From Alnus glutinosa (lineage: Eukaryota; Streptophyta; Magnoliopsida; Fagales; Betulaceae): a DNA stretch of 64,000 nucleotides. Below are positions 25,495 through 36,693 of this stretch, piece by piece (position 1 is the stretch's first letter; every line of letters starts with the position of its first letter). The notes beneath the pieces were generated by a model. That model worked only from the letters and a program-made list of their open reading frames with translations, was not told the DNA's origin and made no database searches. The stretch covers positions 23,153,102 to 23,217,101 of the forward strand of contig NC_084898.1 of assembly GCF_958979055.1 (NCBI RefSeq), read 5' to 3'. The translations under genes and the position numbers were made by a program.

Positions 25495-28400
25495 AATGTT
25501 TCCTACTTTTTTTTTCATTCATTTTGTAGCGCTATTGTATACTACCTGCAAAATAGGTGAGGTGGTCATGCCTCTCAATGCTTTTTAATACTCCCTAGAT
25601 CCCTTATCATTTTTAGGATTGCCAAAGATATACATCCACTACTAAAAAGTAGCCTCACTTCTTTAATTTCCAATATCACCCTCATTTTTTAGAAAAGCAA
25701 ACAAGATTCACAAAGTTGTGCCACCTCCAATATACATTAAAAGACACTTTAGAAAGATAACTATATTTGCACCTTTTCATTAATAATCGTGCCATTCCAA
25801 GTTAAGACATCCTTTCTGTGACGGGAGGAGGGGGGGGGGGGGGGGGGGCGGAATTCTTATCGTAAATATCAAAAGTACTTCCAACCTCTCTTCCCTTATT
25901 CTCCTCTGGTTAAACCTGTCTAATGCTTGCATTAAATTCACTACATAATTCAAGCCACTACATTTCCTTATCTTATGCAATTAAACTACAATAAATTTTT
26001 CTCAATATCTTTTTTTCACAAGATGCAATAATTCAATTGGCTTCAAATAAGGAACTCTTATTGTTGTAGATGTCACTCATCAAATTTCGTTCCAATCTCT
26101 TCTAAATGCCAATATGACGAGATAGAAGTTCCTAAAGGTGTTTCATTTTGTTCCACTTCCGTCCATGGTTTTCGAATGAAAAGAAAAAAAAAGGGGGGGG
26201 GGGAAGGGGGGGTGGGGGTGGTTAGCGAGAGGAAAATCAATTATTATGAAAAAAAAAAAAAAATAGTGTTAGCTTCATTTATGCATCTTTCTCTCTTTTT
26301 TTTCTTTTTCTTTTTTCTTTTTATAAGTAATGTCAATTTATTATGAAAGCGCAGATGGCACAAATGGCGCAACCCTAGTACACAGAGAGTATACAAGAGA
26401 CCCTTTAAAAGGAAAGAACATAAATCTTTAGCTCTTATTGTAACCAAGCCATCTATATGGGAAGACCAATCACATGTTGCAATATGCCACGGAAACTTAT
26501 TTGTAAATGAAGGCAAAAGATTTGTCATGGGTGTTTTGATATGGAAAATATTATATATGGTAAGACAGCAGAATTGTTAAGCAGTCCCTCGTGTATTCCT
26601 CCTTATTGGAGAAACTCCCATTACAATTTTCAAATATGAAAAAGATCTATTATGTATGAAAAGAAATTATTAATATACTAGAAAAAAAAATTGATGAATA
26701 ATAATAAGTTTTAATATACTAGAAAAATATTAGCACTTTCACATGCTTGGACTTTTCTTTTTTCCCAGATAAATTCTGCACAACTGGCATCAGATATAAC
26801 TCAAATACTTCAAGGAGTATCCGTGGAACTTAGATTTCAAGCATATTTCATTTATTTCAAAATTGATATAAGCATATCCATTTTACTAAAGGGAACAAAG
26901 TACCATGAAAATTTCAAGATTAACATTTACAGAGCATCTTACTGACAGCTGAATCACATTTAGGCAACTGAAAATATGTGATTCTATGTATTGCAGTTGC
27001 AGGTGTTAAAAGTGTTCCACATCGCTAAGATTTCCTTCACCTGAGTAAAGCCCATAGACTTTTACATGGTATCTAAGCTCCAAGGCCTTCAACAATGTTG
27101 GGTCTTCCCTCCCGCTGTACACGTGTTTGTACAATAGTACCACACGTGAAGGGGCATGTTAAGAGTCCCACATTGCCAAGGTATGCCTGGTTTGTGGGCT
27201 TTATAAGCCTTAAGCAAACCTCTTCCCTTAAGGCGTCTTTTGAGAATGAGTTATGCCCATAGACTTTTACATGGTATCAGAGTACCAGGGCCTTGGACGA
27301 TATTGGGCCTTCCCTCCCGTTGTACACGTGTTTGGACAATAGTACCACACGTAAAGGGACGTGTTAAGAGTCTCACACTGCCAAGGTTTCTCTAGGTTGT
27401 GAACTTTATAAACCAAGGCGTCCCATTCTTTCTCAAGGCGTCTTTTGAGAATGAGTTAAGCCCATGGACATTTACATGGTATCAGAGCGGGTTCTTTGAA
27501 CTCGTTTTGCCGTTGTCCAATAAAGCGTAGAAGGATTATGCATGTGTTGACATAACTGGTTTATAGAAAATGCAATATCCAAACATGTTAAGGTACAATA
27601 TTGCAAAGCACCCACTGTCTGGCGATATGTAGTAATGTCAGTTGGAGATAAAGGATCACCATCCGCAGTGGACATTTTGGAACCAGCAAGACAGGGGGAA
27701 GAAAAGGACTTTATAAGCCACGTGCATTCAACCAAAACTTCATCAACAAGCTGCCAAAATCCCAAAGTATCGGTCTCAACAGCCTCAGCCATTGAGCACC
27801 CAGTGCCGCGTCATGTCCCCCCAATGGCAACAAGTAAAAATCAATTTCTAAAACTTCTCCAAGGAGCACCACACGAACACCCTTGCACAACCCCTTGCTG
27901 GCTATTTTCACCCCATTGGCTACGACCACTTCGAACGAGATTTGTGTGGTGGGTGTGATTCCCTTCCCGTTCAGCCCATGCTTCACTGAGAAAATTATGG
28001 GTACTACCAGAATCTACCAATAAAATCAACTTTTGGTCATGAATCTCACCTCGAATCCTCATGGTTTGCGGTGCCTGAGCTCCCGTTATGGCATGCAGCA
28101 AAATTTCCGGAATGTCATCCTTTGGGCCAAAATCGAGATCAACTGCTTAACCCGGTGGTTCCTCTTGCTCGTAGTATCCGTCAATCATGAACAATCTTTT
28201 AAGTCTATGGCCCGGTGAGAACTTCTCATCACAATTAAAACACAATCCCTTAGATCTTCGTTCTTGTAATTATGTTGGGTTTAGTCGTTTTATCATTGGG
28301 TTTCTTCCTCTTGAAAGAGAAGCTGATGGTAATGGTGGTTGATCAGTGGGCGTGGCTGGTTTTTTGAACTTTGAAAACGGGGCTCTTCTTTGGGCAGTTT

Positions 28401-31400
28401 GTTGTGCTTCAAACAGGCAAGCTAAACCCACTGCTGCGGTGAAAAAGTTCAATGGGCCTTACTTACTCTCAAAAGACGTCTTGAGAGAGGATGTGACACC
28501 ATGGCTTATAAAGTGCCCAAGTGAAAAAAATCTTAACAATGTAGGACACTTTAATACGCTCCCTCACATGTGACAACTAATGGCCAAACACGTGGACAAC
28601 AACGGGAGGAAAATGTCCATCATCGCAAGAAACTTGTGATTCTGATACCATGTAAAAGTCCATGAGCCTAACTCATTCTCAAAAGATGTCTTAAAGGAAG
28701 AGGTTTGCTCAAAACTTATAAAGCCCACAAACCAGGCATACCTAATGTGGAACTCTTAACAGAAGGGTCCAATCATTTAAGAGTTAGTAAGAGCATAAGC
28801 TGGTCTACTCTTAAGGTGCCTCCAAAAGTTCTACATTTTCATAGCCTTTAAATTTAGCAGTTATACCTATGTAAGTTGAGCCACAGATTATGCTTATTTC
28901 AAACCATGCTATTCAAAATTCACAGAGAATGTTTTAAAAAAACAAAAGGAACCACCATTGTCAATATTGGAGGCAATTAGTTCTTACTGATAAGTTTCAG
29001 CAATGATATTACATTTTAGTACAGAAAATGAACACAGCCTTTATATTTTGCGTGAATATTAAAAAGCATGGACATCATAAAGGAAAAGGCAAGTATAAGT
29101 TTTCAGTAATATGCAAGGACGTGATATGCACACATATAGTTATGCTTGTATGTATGTATTTATGTGTGCACTTTATTGTCCTCATTAGATTGTATTTCAC
29201 TTTTAGGAACTTTCTACATTAGTTGAACCTATTGTATCATGTACATGTCCCCATATTGCTGTACATGAATAATAATGAGTAAATATAAGATGGATCTTAT
29301 AAGAATAGAAAAGGTACCTCATATGTTACAGTACCACCAGACATTGCTGGTTGGCGAAGGGTAACATTGCAGATGGCACCATTTGCAGAGAGAATACAAA
29401 CAGTCCGTGGCCCCTGCTGTGAAAAGGCCATAATCTTCGATGATATATCCTGCAAACCACAATGTCAGACTAATTAGAAGGATATTATATTTTAAATAAA
29501 CAGCTCCCTTCTAAGATCCAACTAATAGTTACAACTGAACTGATCATATTACATCATAAAAGAACAACACCTTAGAAGTTAAAAGAAGGATACAACTTCC
29601 TAACATCACCAAGGCTTCACTCACAAGCTTCAATGATTTACACAAACATCTTTAAACATTAACTACTCAAATTCATAAAATTAAAAAAATTAAAAATTAA
29701 AAAAAAAATGTTTTAAACACATTATTTTGTTATAGGTTAATAAATATCATGGGTTCATCATGTTACAAATTACACGCACATAATCCCCAGAAGTCTTTTG
29801 CAGGGGAATATACAAGCGTCTAGCATGGGCCTCGCAATTATATTCAGCTGCTCCTACATAAGTAAAAGTTAAGACAAGAAAAGATAAACCTAATTACTTG
29901 AAAGTCATCAAACCTTGGATACATAAATCTAATTAGCTTAGTTGAACAATTGAATGATTCCAAACATTACATTGCATGAACACACCTAAAACGGGTAGTC
30001 TCAATGTTGGACACCGTTAAAGTTAAGTTCTTTACTAGGACATAAACAATTGAGTGCTTATGAGTAGGCAGTATGGGCTTAAAATTTCAAATCTTATTAA
30101 ATGAACTACATATTCTATCTCATAAATGCAGGTAAACTTTTGTGCCTGTGTGTGTGTAAAGCTACCTTCTCTGTTCATTGGATTAACATAACCAATATCC
30201 TTTGGTTCTTTTACCCTTTGTGAATTATAAATAATCCCTATAAAAACTAACATTAGAACAAATCCCATCTTTTATCTCTCCATCCACTGTTACTTGCAAC
30301 AACATCAACTGAAATTTTTGTTTTAGATTAAATGGAAAAGTTTAGGCAACAGCAGTTGAACAGAGTAAGATATCAGCTTACAAAATAAAAATCCTTCAAA
30401 TCCTTGTTTGCATAACCAGATTTGCTTATTGTGACACCTTAGTGTCGCCATCTAAGGTTCGAGATCAAATTGATTATGCAGGGCCGACTCAACAGATTTA
30501 GAGGCCTACGACGAAAAGGTTAAATGGGGCCTTTTTCTTTATGTAAATATTAATTAAATAATAATTAGTTATATTGATCTAACGTCTATGTTAGGCGAAT
30601 AATTAGTTATATTCCTCGTATATGGAAATCCAATAATTCATGAAATAATGAAATCAAAAAAATTAATGATTTACTAATCTTTTTTATCACTAATCATTTA
30701 TGGAATGATTTAAAGACTTGAACCGTGAGTTGGAAAATCATGAAATGGGAAAAGAGAATTTTCGAATGAGACGTGAATAGACAAAATTGAGAATAAAATG
30801 GAAGGTTATAAAGAGAGTTATTTATAGTTGAAAAAAAAATGTTTTTTTTTTTCCATTTTGAACTATGAGACTTTCAAGAATCGAACATTGGAGAAGATGG
30901 TGGAGATAGAATAGTATCAAAATCGATTTTTAATGGTTTAATGCTACGAATTGAATGCAATTGATTTTTAATACTATCTATCCTTTTAAACGGTTTTATA
31001 AATATATATATATATATACGTCAAAATCAAGTGGGAACTCTAGAAGAAACAACCGCAAGAATAATCTTACAATGCGTGAATTACAAGCAATCTTGCAATG
31101 CGTTTAATGTTATTGAATTAATTATCTTTTAATGCTATCAATTTTCAAGAACTTTTCGGTCTATCAACGAAAATCATAATTAAAGATACCTACCCCCAAC
31201 TATATATCTATGACAGTGAGGGCAAATTTTTTTCATGTGTCTTGGGTATAATATTAATATTTAGGCATTGAAATTTTTTCATCTTTAATTATTTGTTTAC
31301 TATAATTGCTCTTAATTAAGAGTATTGACCATAATTAAACCCCTACTTATCTTTTTAGAAAATAAATTTTTATTATCAATTACTATTTGGGGGCCTTATC

Positions 31401-33380
31401 AAATTGGGGAGATGTTGCATGCGTAAGAAGAATGGGGAGTTCCCAGACCACCTTATTCTTCATTGTGACGTGGCTTATGCCATTTGGATTGCCTTTTTTA
31501 GTCATTTTGGGTTGTCGTGGATTATGCCTAGACTTGTTGTCGATCTGTACGCCTACTGGTGGATTTCTAGTAGTCCGCAGAGTGCTGCAATGTGGAAGAT
31601 GGTCCCTACATGCATTTTATAGTGTTTATGGAGAGAAGAATGACAGAAGTTTTGCGAGAGGAGATTTTATCTTTATTCTTTAGAACTTTGTATTTGTGGA
31701 CAATTGCTTATTTAACTCCTTTGTTGATTAGTTATAACGTTTTTCTTACTCTTTTTGCTTCTTCTAGTTAGGTGTTTCCTTTTATATACTCCATGTGTAC
31801 TTAAGGGCGCCTTATGCTTTTAATGATATTATTGATTACTTACCAAAAAAAAAATTTGGAGACCTTAGGCAGTTGCCTAACTTGCCTAATGGTTTAGCCG
31901 GCTCTAGGATTATGCCTCAATTGTTATGACTAAGTTATGCACAAAACCATTAAACTGGCATTCTAAGGGGTATGGGAGATCGTGAATTAAATGTTCTGAA
32001 AAAATAATACAAGCCCCCCATAAAAATAGTCAAAAGAAATACTTCCAAGGTACCCTCATCCTTTTGAACCAAAAGGAATTGAGCTGCCAAGTGTGCAAGT
32101 ACGGATATTTTTTAAATAACAAAATTAAATACGAAACAGAAAATCGCTACACAATGAGTTGACAAAGGATTCATGAAGCCAACCCAATTTGGGGAATAAT
32201 CCTTTACTTGAGTATAAATTTTTTTTTTTTTTAACGAAACAAAAGTTGAATGAGCTTCATTTTGTAAAACCGTTTGCTTTTTACTTCGACGAAAGCAAAT
32301 CAACAATTTAGGCACTGAAATAGAGCATGGAAACAAAACCATGTTGTTGTGCATAAGAATTGAAATGGGTCCAATTCGTTTTAATAACATCTAATTCCCT
32401 GTATAATTTTTTATGATGAGTCCAAATATGAGTGGCAACACAAAATTTACAAAACAAGCCAACCAAGGCATTTCAAGCTTAAAGTTGATGAGAAACCCTT
32501 AACACTTTCCTTCCAAAGAATTATATCAATTAACTAGCTAAAGATCGTCTTTCATTGAGCTACAAGTCATTAATATATGCAACCGAACTTAACAAGGAAA
32601 AGCATTCAACTCACATAACATAATTCCTACCCCAACTGCCTCCATTTTCCATACTAGAACCTAAGATGTACTACAACAAAAATTCATGTATTTCCAACAC
32701 CACCAATTCAATAATAACTAAAATTCAATCGCTTACCTCGCCGGCTTTCACCATAATTACATGCGGAGTAAATCCAACCCCACCCGCTCCTGCAACACCG
32801 AATTAACTATCTACAATCAACACCATCAATCAAACCAAACACACAAACAAACAAAATCAACAAAATCCAACATTTTACCCAAAGCATCCAACTGTTTCTT
32901 CCCGGAGCCGGGAGGGCGGCCGCGGTGCTTCTTCAGGGCAGGCTCCGACAAAGAACCAGGGCCGCTGCCGGCAATGGCACTGGCGGGTTCACCGTGATTG
33001 GCCGCGGAAGAAGCGGAGATGGGCGTGGGCGCCAGACCCAGCGCAATGTTGCCGTCCGGCGAGTACTTCCTCGGCCGGCCCCTCTTCTTCTTCCCCGCCG
33101 ACGCCGACGACGCGTCAATGCTGAACCCGGACGATCCGTCGTAAGGGCCGGAGTTGTTGGTGTTGTTGTTGAGGGAATCCAACGGCTTCGACGAGTTGAA
33201 GGGGAATCGGGCGGCGCCGCAGGATTGAGGGATCATCGTCTGCCCACCGCCGCCGGAGTTGGGGCTGATCATCATAGAGGAATTGTTGGAACTGTTGGTG
33301 TTGGTGGACATGGGGTACGAGGTGGGGCCCAACATCATGTTCGGAGGCTGTGGAGGAGGAGGAGCTTCCCGTGAATCCAT
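24062..33380 (-). CDS. AT-hook motif nuclear-localized protein, clade B, two AT-hooks (type II AHL)
   Basis: Five coding exons on the minus strand: 33380-32879, 32789-32737, 29449-29318, 24685-24524 and 24331-24062. All introns have GT/AG borders and the phases close, giving 372 aa. The N-terminus is Pro/Asn/Ser-rich. Two AT-hooks are visible: KKKRGRPRKYSPDG at about 97-110 and KKHRGRPPGSGKKQLDAL at 150-167. The PPC/DUF296 domain runs from about 170 to 295 and carries GFTPHVIMVKAGEDISSKI, then [20 protein letters not shown], then FEIISLSGSFL. The C-terminus ends QIWAGQTQQ. Two AT-hooks plus introns define type II, clade B. Such proteins bind AT-rich matrix-attachment-like DNA in the nucleus. 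Introns 2 and 3 (3287 and 4632 bp) are filled with transposons. Confidence 0.95.
24708..24745 (-). pseudogene. Partial duplicate of AHL exon 4 within intron 3
   Basis: About 37 bases repeat exon-4 sequence found at about 24598-24635, with only a few differences. The exon encodes NGNRSRTGGLSV and the copy would encode NGNHSKTGGLSV. It lies just upstream of exon 4 (acceptor at 24685) and has no splice sites of its own. Confidence 0.7.
25465..25484. repeat. C20 homopolymer tract followed by A12
   Basis: A run of 20 C is followed directly by 12 A, inside intron 3 of the clade-B AHL gene. On the transcribed (minus-sense) RNA it reads as a G run. The exact length may be affected by sequencing error. 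Confidence 0.7.
25830..25848. repeat. G19 homopolymer tract
   Basis: A run of about 19 G lies 345 bases from the C20 tract in the same intron, so the two are complementary. A further interrupted G-rich run lies at about 26190-26220. Confidence 0.7.
26240..26420 (-). mobile_element. LINE 3' tail in AHL intron 3
   Basis: On the minus strand the stretch reads tcttgtatactctctgtgta, later gcgctttcataataa, then cattacttat and an A-rich tail. The same tail type ends the LINEs at 31399-31853 and 39168-40294. Only the 3' untranslated part is secure; upstream coding sequence could not be confirmed. Confidence 0.55.
27004..27476 (+). mobile_element. TRIM array with three LTRs (115-bp LTR family)
   Basis: Direct LTR copies lie at 27004-27066 (internally deleted), 27157-27271 (115 bp) and 27362-27476 (115 bp). 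Full copies begin tgttaagagt and end with ttttaca or atttaca. Each is followed at once by a tRNA-iMet-type primer site, tggtatcagag or a decayed form. The two 90-bp internal segments both hold the gtacacgtgtttg block and end in a purine-rich tract. The third LTR is followed by a different internal sequence, which suggests a recombinant junction. Confidence 0.85.
27490..28439 (-). mobile_element. Fused Gypsy gag/protease and Copia RT remnant
   Basis: On the minus strand, 28452 to about 27711 carries Ty3/Gypsy-type sequence with in-frame stops: a zinc-knuckle-like segment starting CFNCDEKFSPGH, then the retroviral-type protease motif LLVDSGSTHNFLS (about 28010), then FYLLPLGGHDAALGAQWL. From about 27717 to 27498 the frame becomes Ty1/Copia-type, with DGDPLSPTDITTYRQTVGAL followed by QYCTLTCLDIAFSINQLCQH, from the end of the reverse transcriptase region. 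The two superfamilies meet near 27700-27720. The remnant is broken and non-functional. It lies between inverted TRIM arrays in AHL intron 3. Confidence 0.75.
28440..28761 (-). mobile_element. TRIM copy in inverted orientation (115-bp LTR family)
   Basis: The outer LTR at 28651-28761 is a close inverted copy of the LTR at 27157-27271, and its primer site reads as tctgatacca at 28641-28650. The inner LTR at about 28440-28556 is more diverged. The internal segment holds the acacgtgg and cgggagg blocks of the family. Together with the plus-strand array at 27004-27476 it frames the Gypsy/Copia remnant head to head. Confidence 0.75.
30479..31906. mobile_element. Non-autonomous hAT-like element
   Basis: Ends are cagggccgactcaac on the left and gtttagccggctcta on the right, an imperfect inverted repeat fitting the (C/T)A(A/G)NG pattern of hAT termini. 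It is flanked by an 8-bp duplication with one mismatch (tgattatg at 30471-30478, ggattatg at 31907-31914). No transposase was found. It lies in intron 2 of the clade-B AHL gene and contains a nested LINE. The interior is AT-rich. Confidence 0.75.
31399..31853 (+). mobile_element. 5'-truncated LINE nested in the hAT-like element
   Basis: The sequence translates in broken frames to the end of a LINE ORF2 with the zf-RVT type motif (DHLILHC, then WKMVPTCIL). It ends with the tail gtgtacttaagggcgcctta and a 10-A run. The 14-bp flanks at 31385-31398 and 31854-31867 agree at 12 positions (atttgggggcctta versus atttggagacctta), so they look like an aged target duplication. Confidence 0.8.
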
Positions 33381-33709
33381 ACGAGAATTTCCTTTTTTTT
33401 CTTTCTCTTTAGGTTTTCTTGGGGTTGTTTGGAATCCAAGAAAGTTGAGTAAAATGCAGGCGATTTGGGTCAGTGAGGTATCTACTTGAAACCTACGTCC
33501 CGTATAGCGAGAGGGGGTCGAGACTTGAGAGTGGAGATTAAATTAAAAATAAAAAAAATAAAAATAAAAATAAAAAAACAGGGAATGAAAAGCGGGGCCG
33601 CAAAATTCTGTTGTTTGAACTTTTTAAACTAGGGTTTTCAAATTTTTTTTAGGTTTTGCAATTTTATGCTTTTAGTTAGGTTGGTTGAGGTTTAAATTTC
33701 AAAAAGTAT

Positions 33710-33970
33710 AATTTTAAAATATTCGTTTGAAATATGTTGATTTTTAAAAATATAATTAAATATTTGATCAAATTACAATTTAGCCTTTAAAATTACAGTT
33801 CAGTATTTAAAATTATGCATTTTAAAAAATTAAAAATTAAAAACGCTCCATTGACTACGATTTGAAAAACTAAAATTTTTTGCAATTTCAAATCGTAATT
33901 TTTAATAAACACAATTTCAAATTATTTATTTTCTACGATTTGATTTGAAGTCGTCACGAAACCCAAATAT
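33710..33970. repeat. AT-rich repeat related to 16430-16735
   Basis: The stretch shares blocks such as caaattacaatttagccttt and tacgatttga with the copy at 16.4 kb, in a mostly inverted sense at the ends. It is probably a decayed MITE. Confidence 0.45.
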
Positions 33971-34236
33971 CAAATGTACCTTAACAATTTTCGCTCTTTT
34001 TTCTTTCTTTCTTTTTGGTGCAAAAAAAAAAAAAAGATTTATGGTGAAAAGGTAATAACCAACTGACCATGTGCTTTTTTTTCTTTTTTTTCTTTTTATT
34101 ATTTTTTGAAAAATTATGGGGAGTTCATAGAAGTTTTTAGAATCCTAAAAATATGATGGAAAATGTCTATATTTTTTTTAATAATAAGAAATTCTGTATA
34201 TATAGGATTACATTATAGTAGCGTGCATGTACATAT

Positions 34237-34417
34237 GAGGAATGCTACACATTATCCCCTTGTCCTCCTTTTATCCTCCCAAAATTGATGTGGCTCTTAA
34301 AATCACCATTGGATCAAAATCCAATAATCATATATCAAAAATTTAATGGTGATTTTAAGAGCCACATCAATTTTGGGGGGACAAAATGAGGACAAAGGGA
34401 TGATGTGTAGCATTACT
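34237..34417. mobile_element. Palindromic MITE (GAGTAATG family), first of a pair
   Basis: The element is nearly self-complementary: the left half holds attgatgtggctcttaaaat and the right half holds its complement, with termini gaggaatgctacacat and atgtgtagcattactc. It is 181 bp, has no coding capacity, and its partner starts 37 bases further on. Confidence 0.8.
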
Positions 34418-34454
34418 CTGTACATATATGTTGAATGATTTTCCAAACAAGTAA

Positions 34455-34636
34455 GAGTAATGCTACACATCATCCTATTGTCCTCCTTTTGTCCCCCCAA
34501 AATTGATGTGGCTCTTAAAATCACCATTGAATTTTTGATATATCACTATTGGATTTTGATCCAATGGTGATTTTAAGAGCCACATCAATTTTGAGAAGAC
34601 AAAAAGAGGACAAGGGGATGATGTGTAGCATTACTC
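34455..34636. mobile_element. Palindromic MITE (GAGTAATG family), second of a pair
   Basis: A 182-bp sibling of 34237-34417 with termini gagtaatgctacacatcat and the complement. The two copies are highly similar along their whole length. Confidence 0.8.
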
Positions 34637-35317
34637 AACAAGTAATAAGATAAATTTTTAAATTTTGAAAGAATTTAGAGCTTAGATTATGATGGAATAT
34701 CGATCTTTTAAATTCTGAGATAACCTAAACTTTTTTAAACATAAAATTTGAAATTAAATTTGTACTTATTTTTTATTAATCACTCACACATATAAATAAG
34801 AAAATTGCAAAGACATATTTGTATGCTAATGCTAGTGGTAATAATTATAATTTATTTGCGAGTTACTATTGTAATGCTGTAAATTTTTCTTATTATTTTT
34901 GATTGCTCTTGGAGTTTTGTCAAAGAGAATATTTTCTATTTGCTTTCTTACCTTTTTTCTTCTCCAAATCTTCATTAAAACAAAGATTCTGAAGATTATT
35001 TTTGTTAAATTTGAAAATTAAGGGAAATTTTTTTCCAATATGCTGGCTAAAGCAATAATAAGGCGGGCCTCTAAGAGAATCTCCGATAGGCCAGTCAAAT
35101 GTCTTAAAATAGTCAAATTTAACTATTATTAAGTGTTTTTTTTTATATATATATTCAATCCAGCAGATATGGCAAAATGGCTATTTTTCTTATAGAATGA
35201 ATAGTTAATGGGACGTTCACTGTTTATTATATAACTAATAAAATATAGAGAAAAATTAAAGCTAAAATAATATAATATTCATGTATCTCACTCTTTCTTT
35301 TACAAACTTTTCATTAT

Positions 35318-35440
35318 GTCCCAAATAAGTAACTCAATCGGCTGGGGATCACATCTCATGAAGCGGAGATCACTAGTTCGAATCCTTTATCCCCCTCTTA
35401 TGCGAACATGACAAAAATATATATATATATATACACATAC
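35318..35440 (+). mobile_element. tRNA-derived SINE with 16-bp target duplication
   Basis: The head carries box-A-like aactcaatcggctgggg and box-B-like agttcgaatcc with internal Pol III promoter spacing. The tail is a (TA)n run. The element is flanked by a perfect 16-bp duplication, acaaacttttcattat, at 35302-35317 and 35441-35456. It is not a tRNA gene, since it does not form an acceptor stem. Confidence 0.9.
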
Positions 35441-36693
35441 ACAAACTTTTCATTATAAAAGCGTACATAATAATACATAACATGATTATTAAAGACAAAC
35501 AAAATACTGATGATGCTAGTGACATTGAATATGAATAAATCGATGAAACTCTTTATGTACAAATTTCTCACGAGCATACCCATAAATTTCTAAAGTTCAT
35601 AGAAAAGCATGTGAACATTAGAGGCAATCAAACTCATTCTTAGTTGCAATCTGACCTTATCAAGCACATGTGGCAATTGCATGGTCAATCTTAAGAATTA
35701 TGAGTCTTATTGTATGTTTCTAGTTGCTTTGTTTTCCTTTTTATATTGTTATTTTTTGTTGCTTTTTTTTTTAAAAAAAAAAAAAGAAAAAAAAGAAATT
35801 ATCAATTGCTATGTTTTTGGTTGCTTTGCTTTCATAAATTGTGTAATTTTGTTAGAATATTGAACTGGTACAACATTCGTATTGTGTAGTTCAAAAAATG
35901 TATGGAAATTCAATATTTTCTCTTTCGTTGAACGTTGGCAAAAATATAATAAAAAAAAAAGAATGAGAAATAATATTTAAATGCAAGTAAATAGTAGAAT
36001 AGATAATCTGTTGGATAGAATATAGAAAAAATAGTAGCTAGAGTGGAGAGTTATACTTTTTAATAGCTACTTTGGCTATTATTGTTCGAAATACTCGACA
36101 TATATTTTTTTTTTTTTTTTTGGGGGGGGTTACTTTCTTGAATAGCAGGATTATGTAAAAGGCCTAGGAGGCCCATGGGCTTGGGCCTACCAAAGGAACA
36201 ACCGCACATTCTCTCATTTGGAGTTAAATCGGAAACGGCTCTGAAAATTAAAGTCACTCGCGAGTCTACAATTACTATGGGCTTGGAAAAGTAAATACTA
36301 TTTTTTCAGTTTTAGGTAAAAGTAAATACTAAATGTTATTAGGAAAGGACAACAATTCTCTCAATTTTAAATGAATAGTATTTATTTTATGGTCATGATT
36401 GAAAAATTGTGTATCTAATGGTGTATATGAAGTTGATGTTAGCACGTCTTAAAAAAATTAATTAATATGAAATTATATACACCGTTAAATGCACAAATTT
36501 TTAATCTTTATTATAAAATGGATAATCTAAATCATATTTCGTGCTAGTAATCTGATATACACACGAGCCTCCTTAATGAGGTAGCTAGGTGAACATATGC
36601 TATTCACAATGAGAAATGATACACTTACCAAATTTTTTTGTCCAAAACTTGATTCTTAAGTAATGTGTCATCATCCCATGAGATAGTGACCTT

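Noticed and set aside
32925..33374. Open frame of 149 codons on the plus strand opposite exon 1 of the clade-B AHL gene
   Set aside because: It is the antisense shadow of the GC-rich exon, Arg/Gly-rich without any family resemblance.
35325..35400. tRNA gene
   Set aside because: Boxes A and B are present, but there is no acceptor stem and the unit has a TA tail and a 16-bp target duplication, so it is a SINE.
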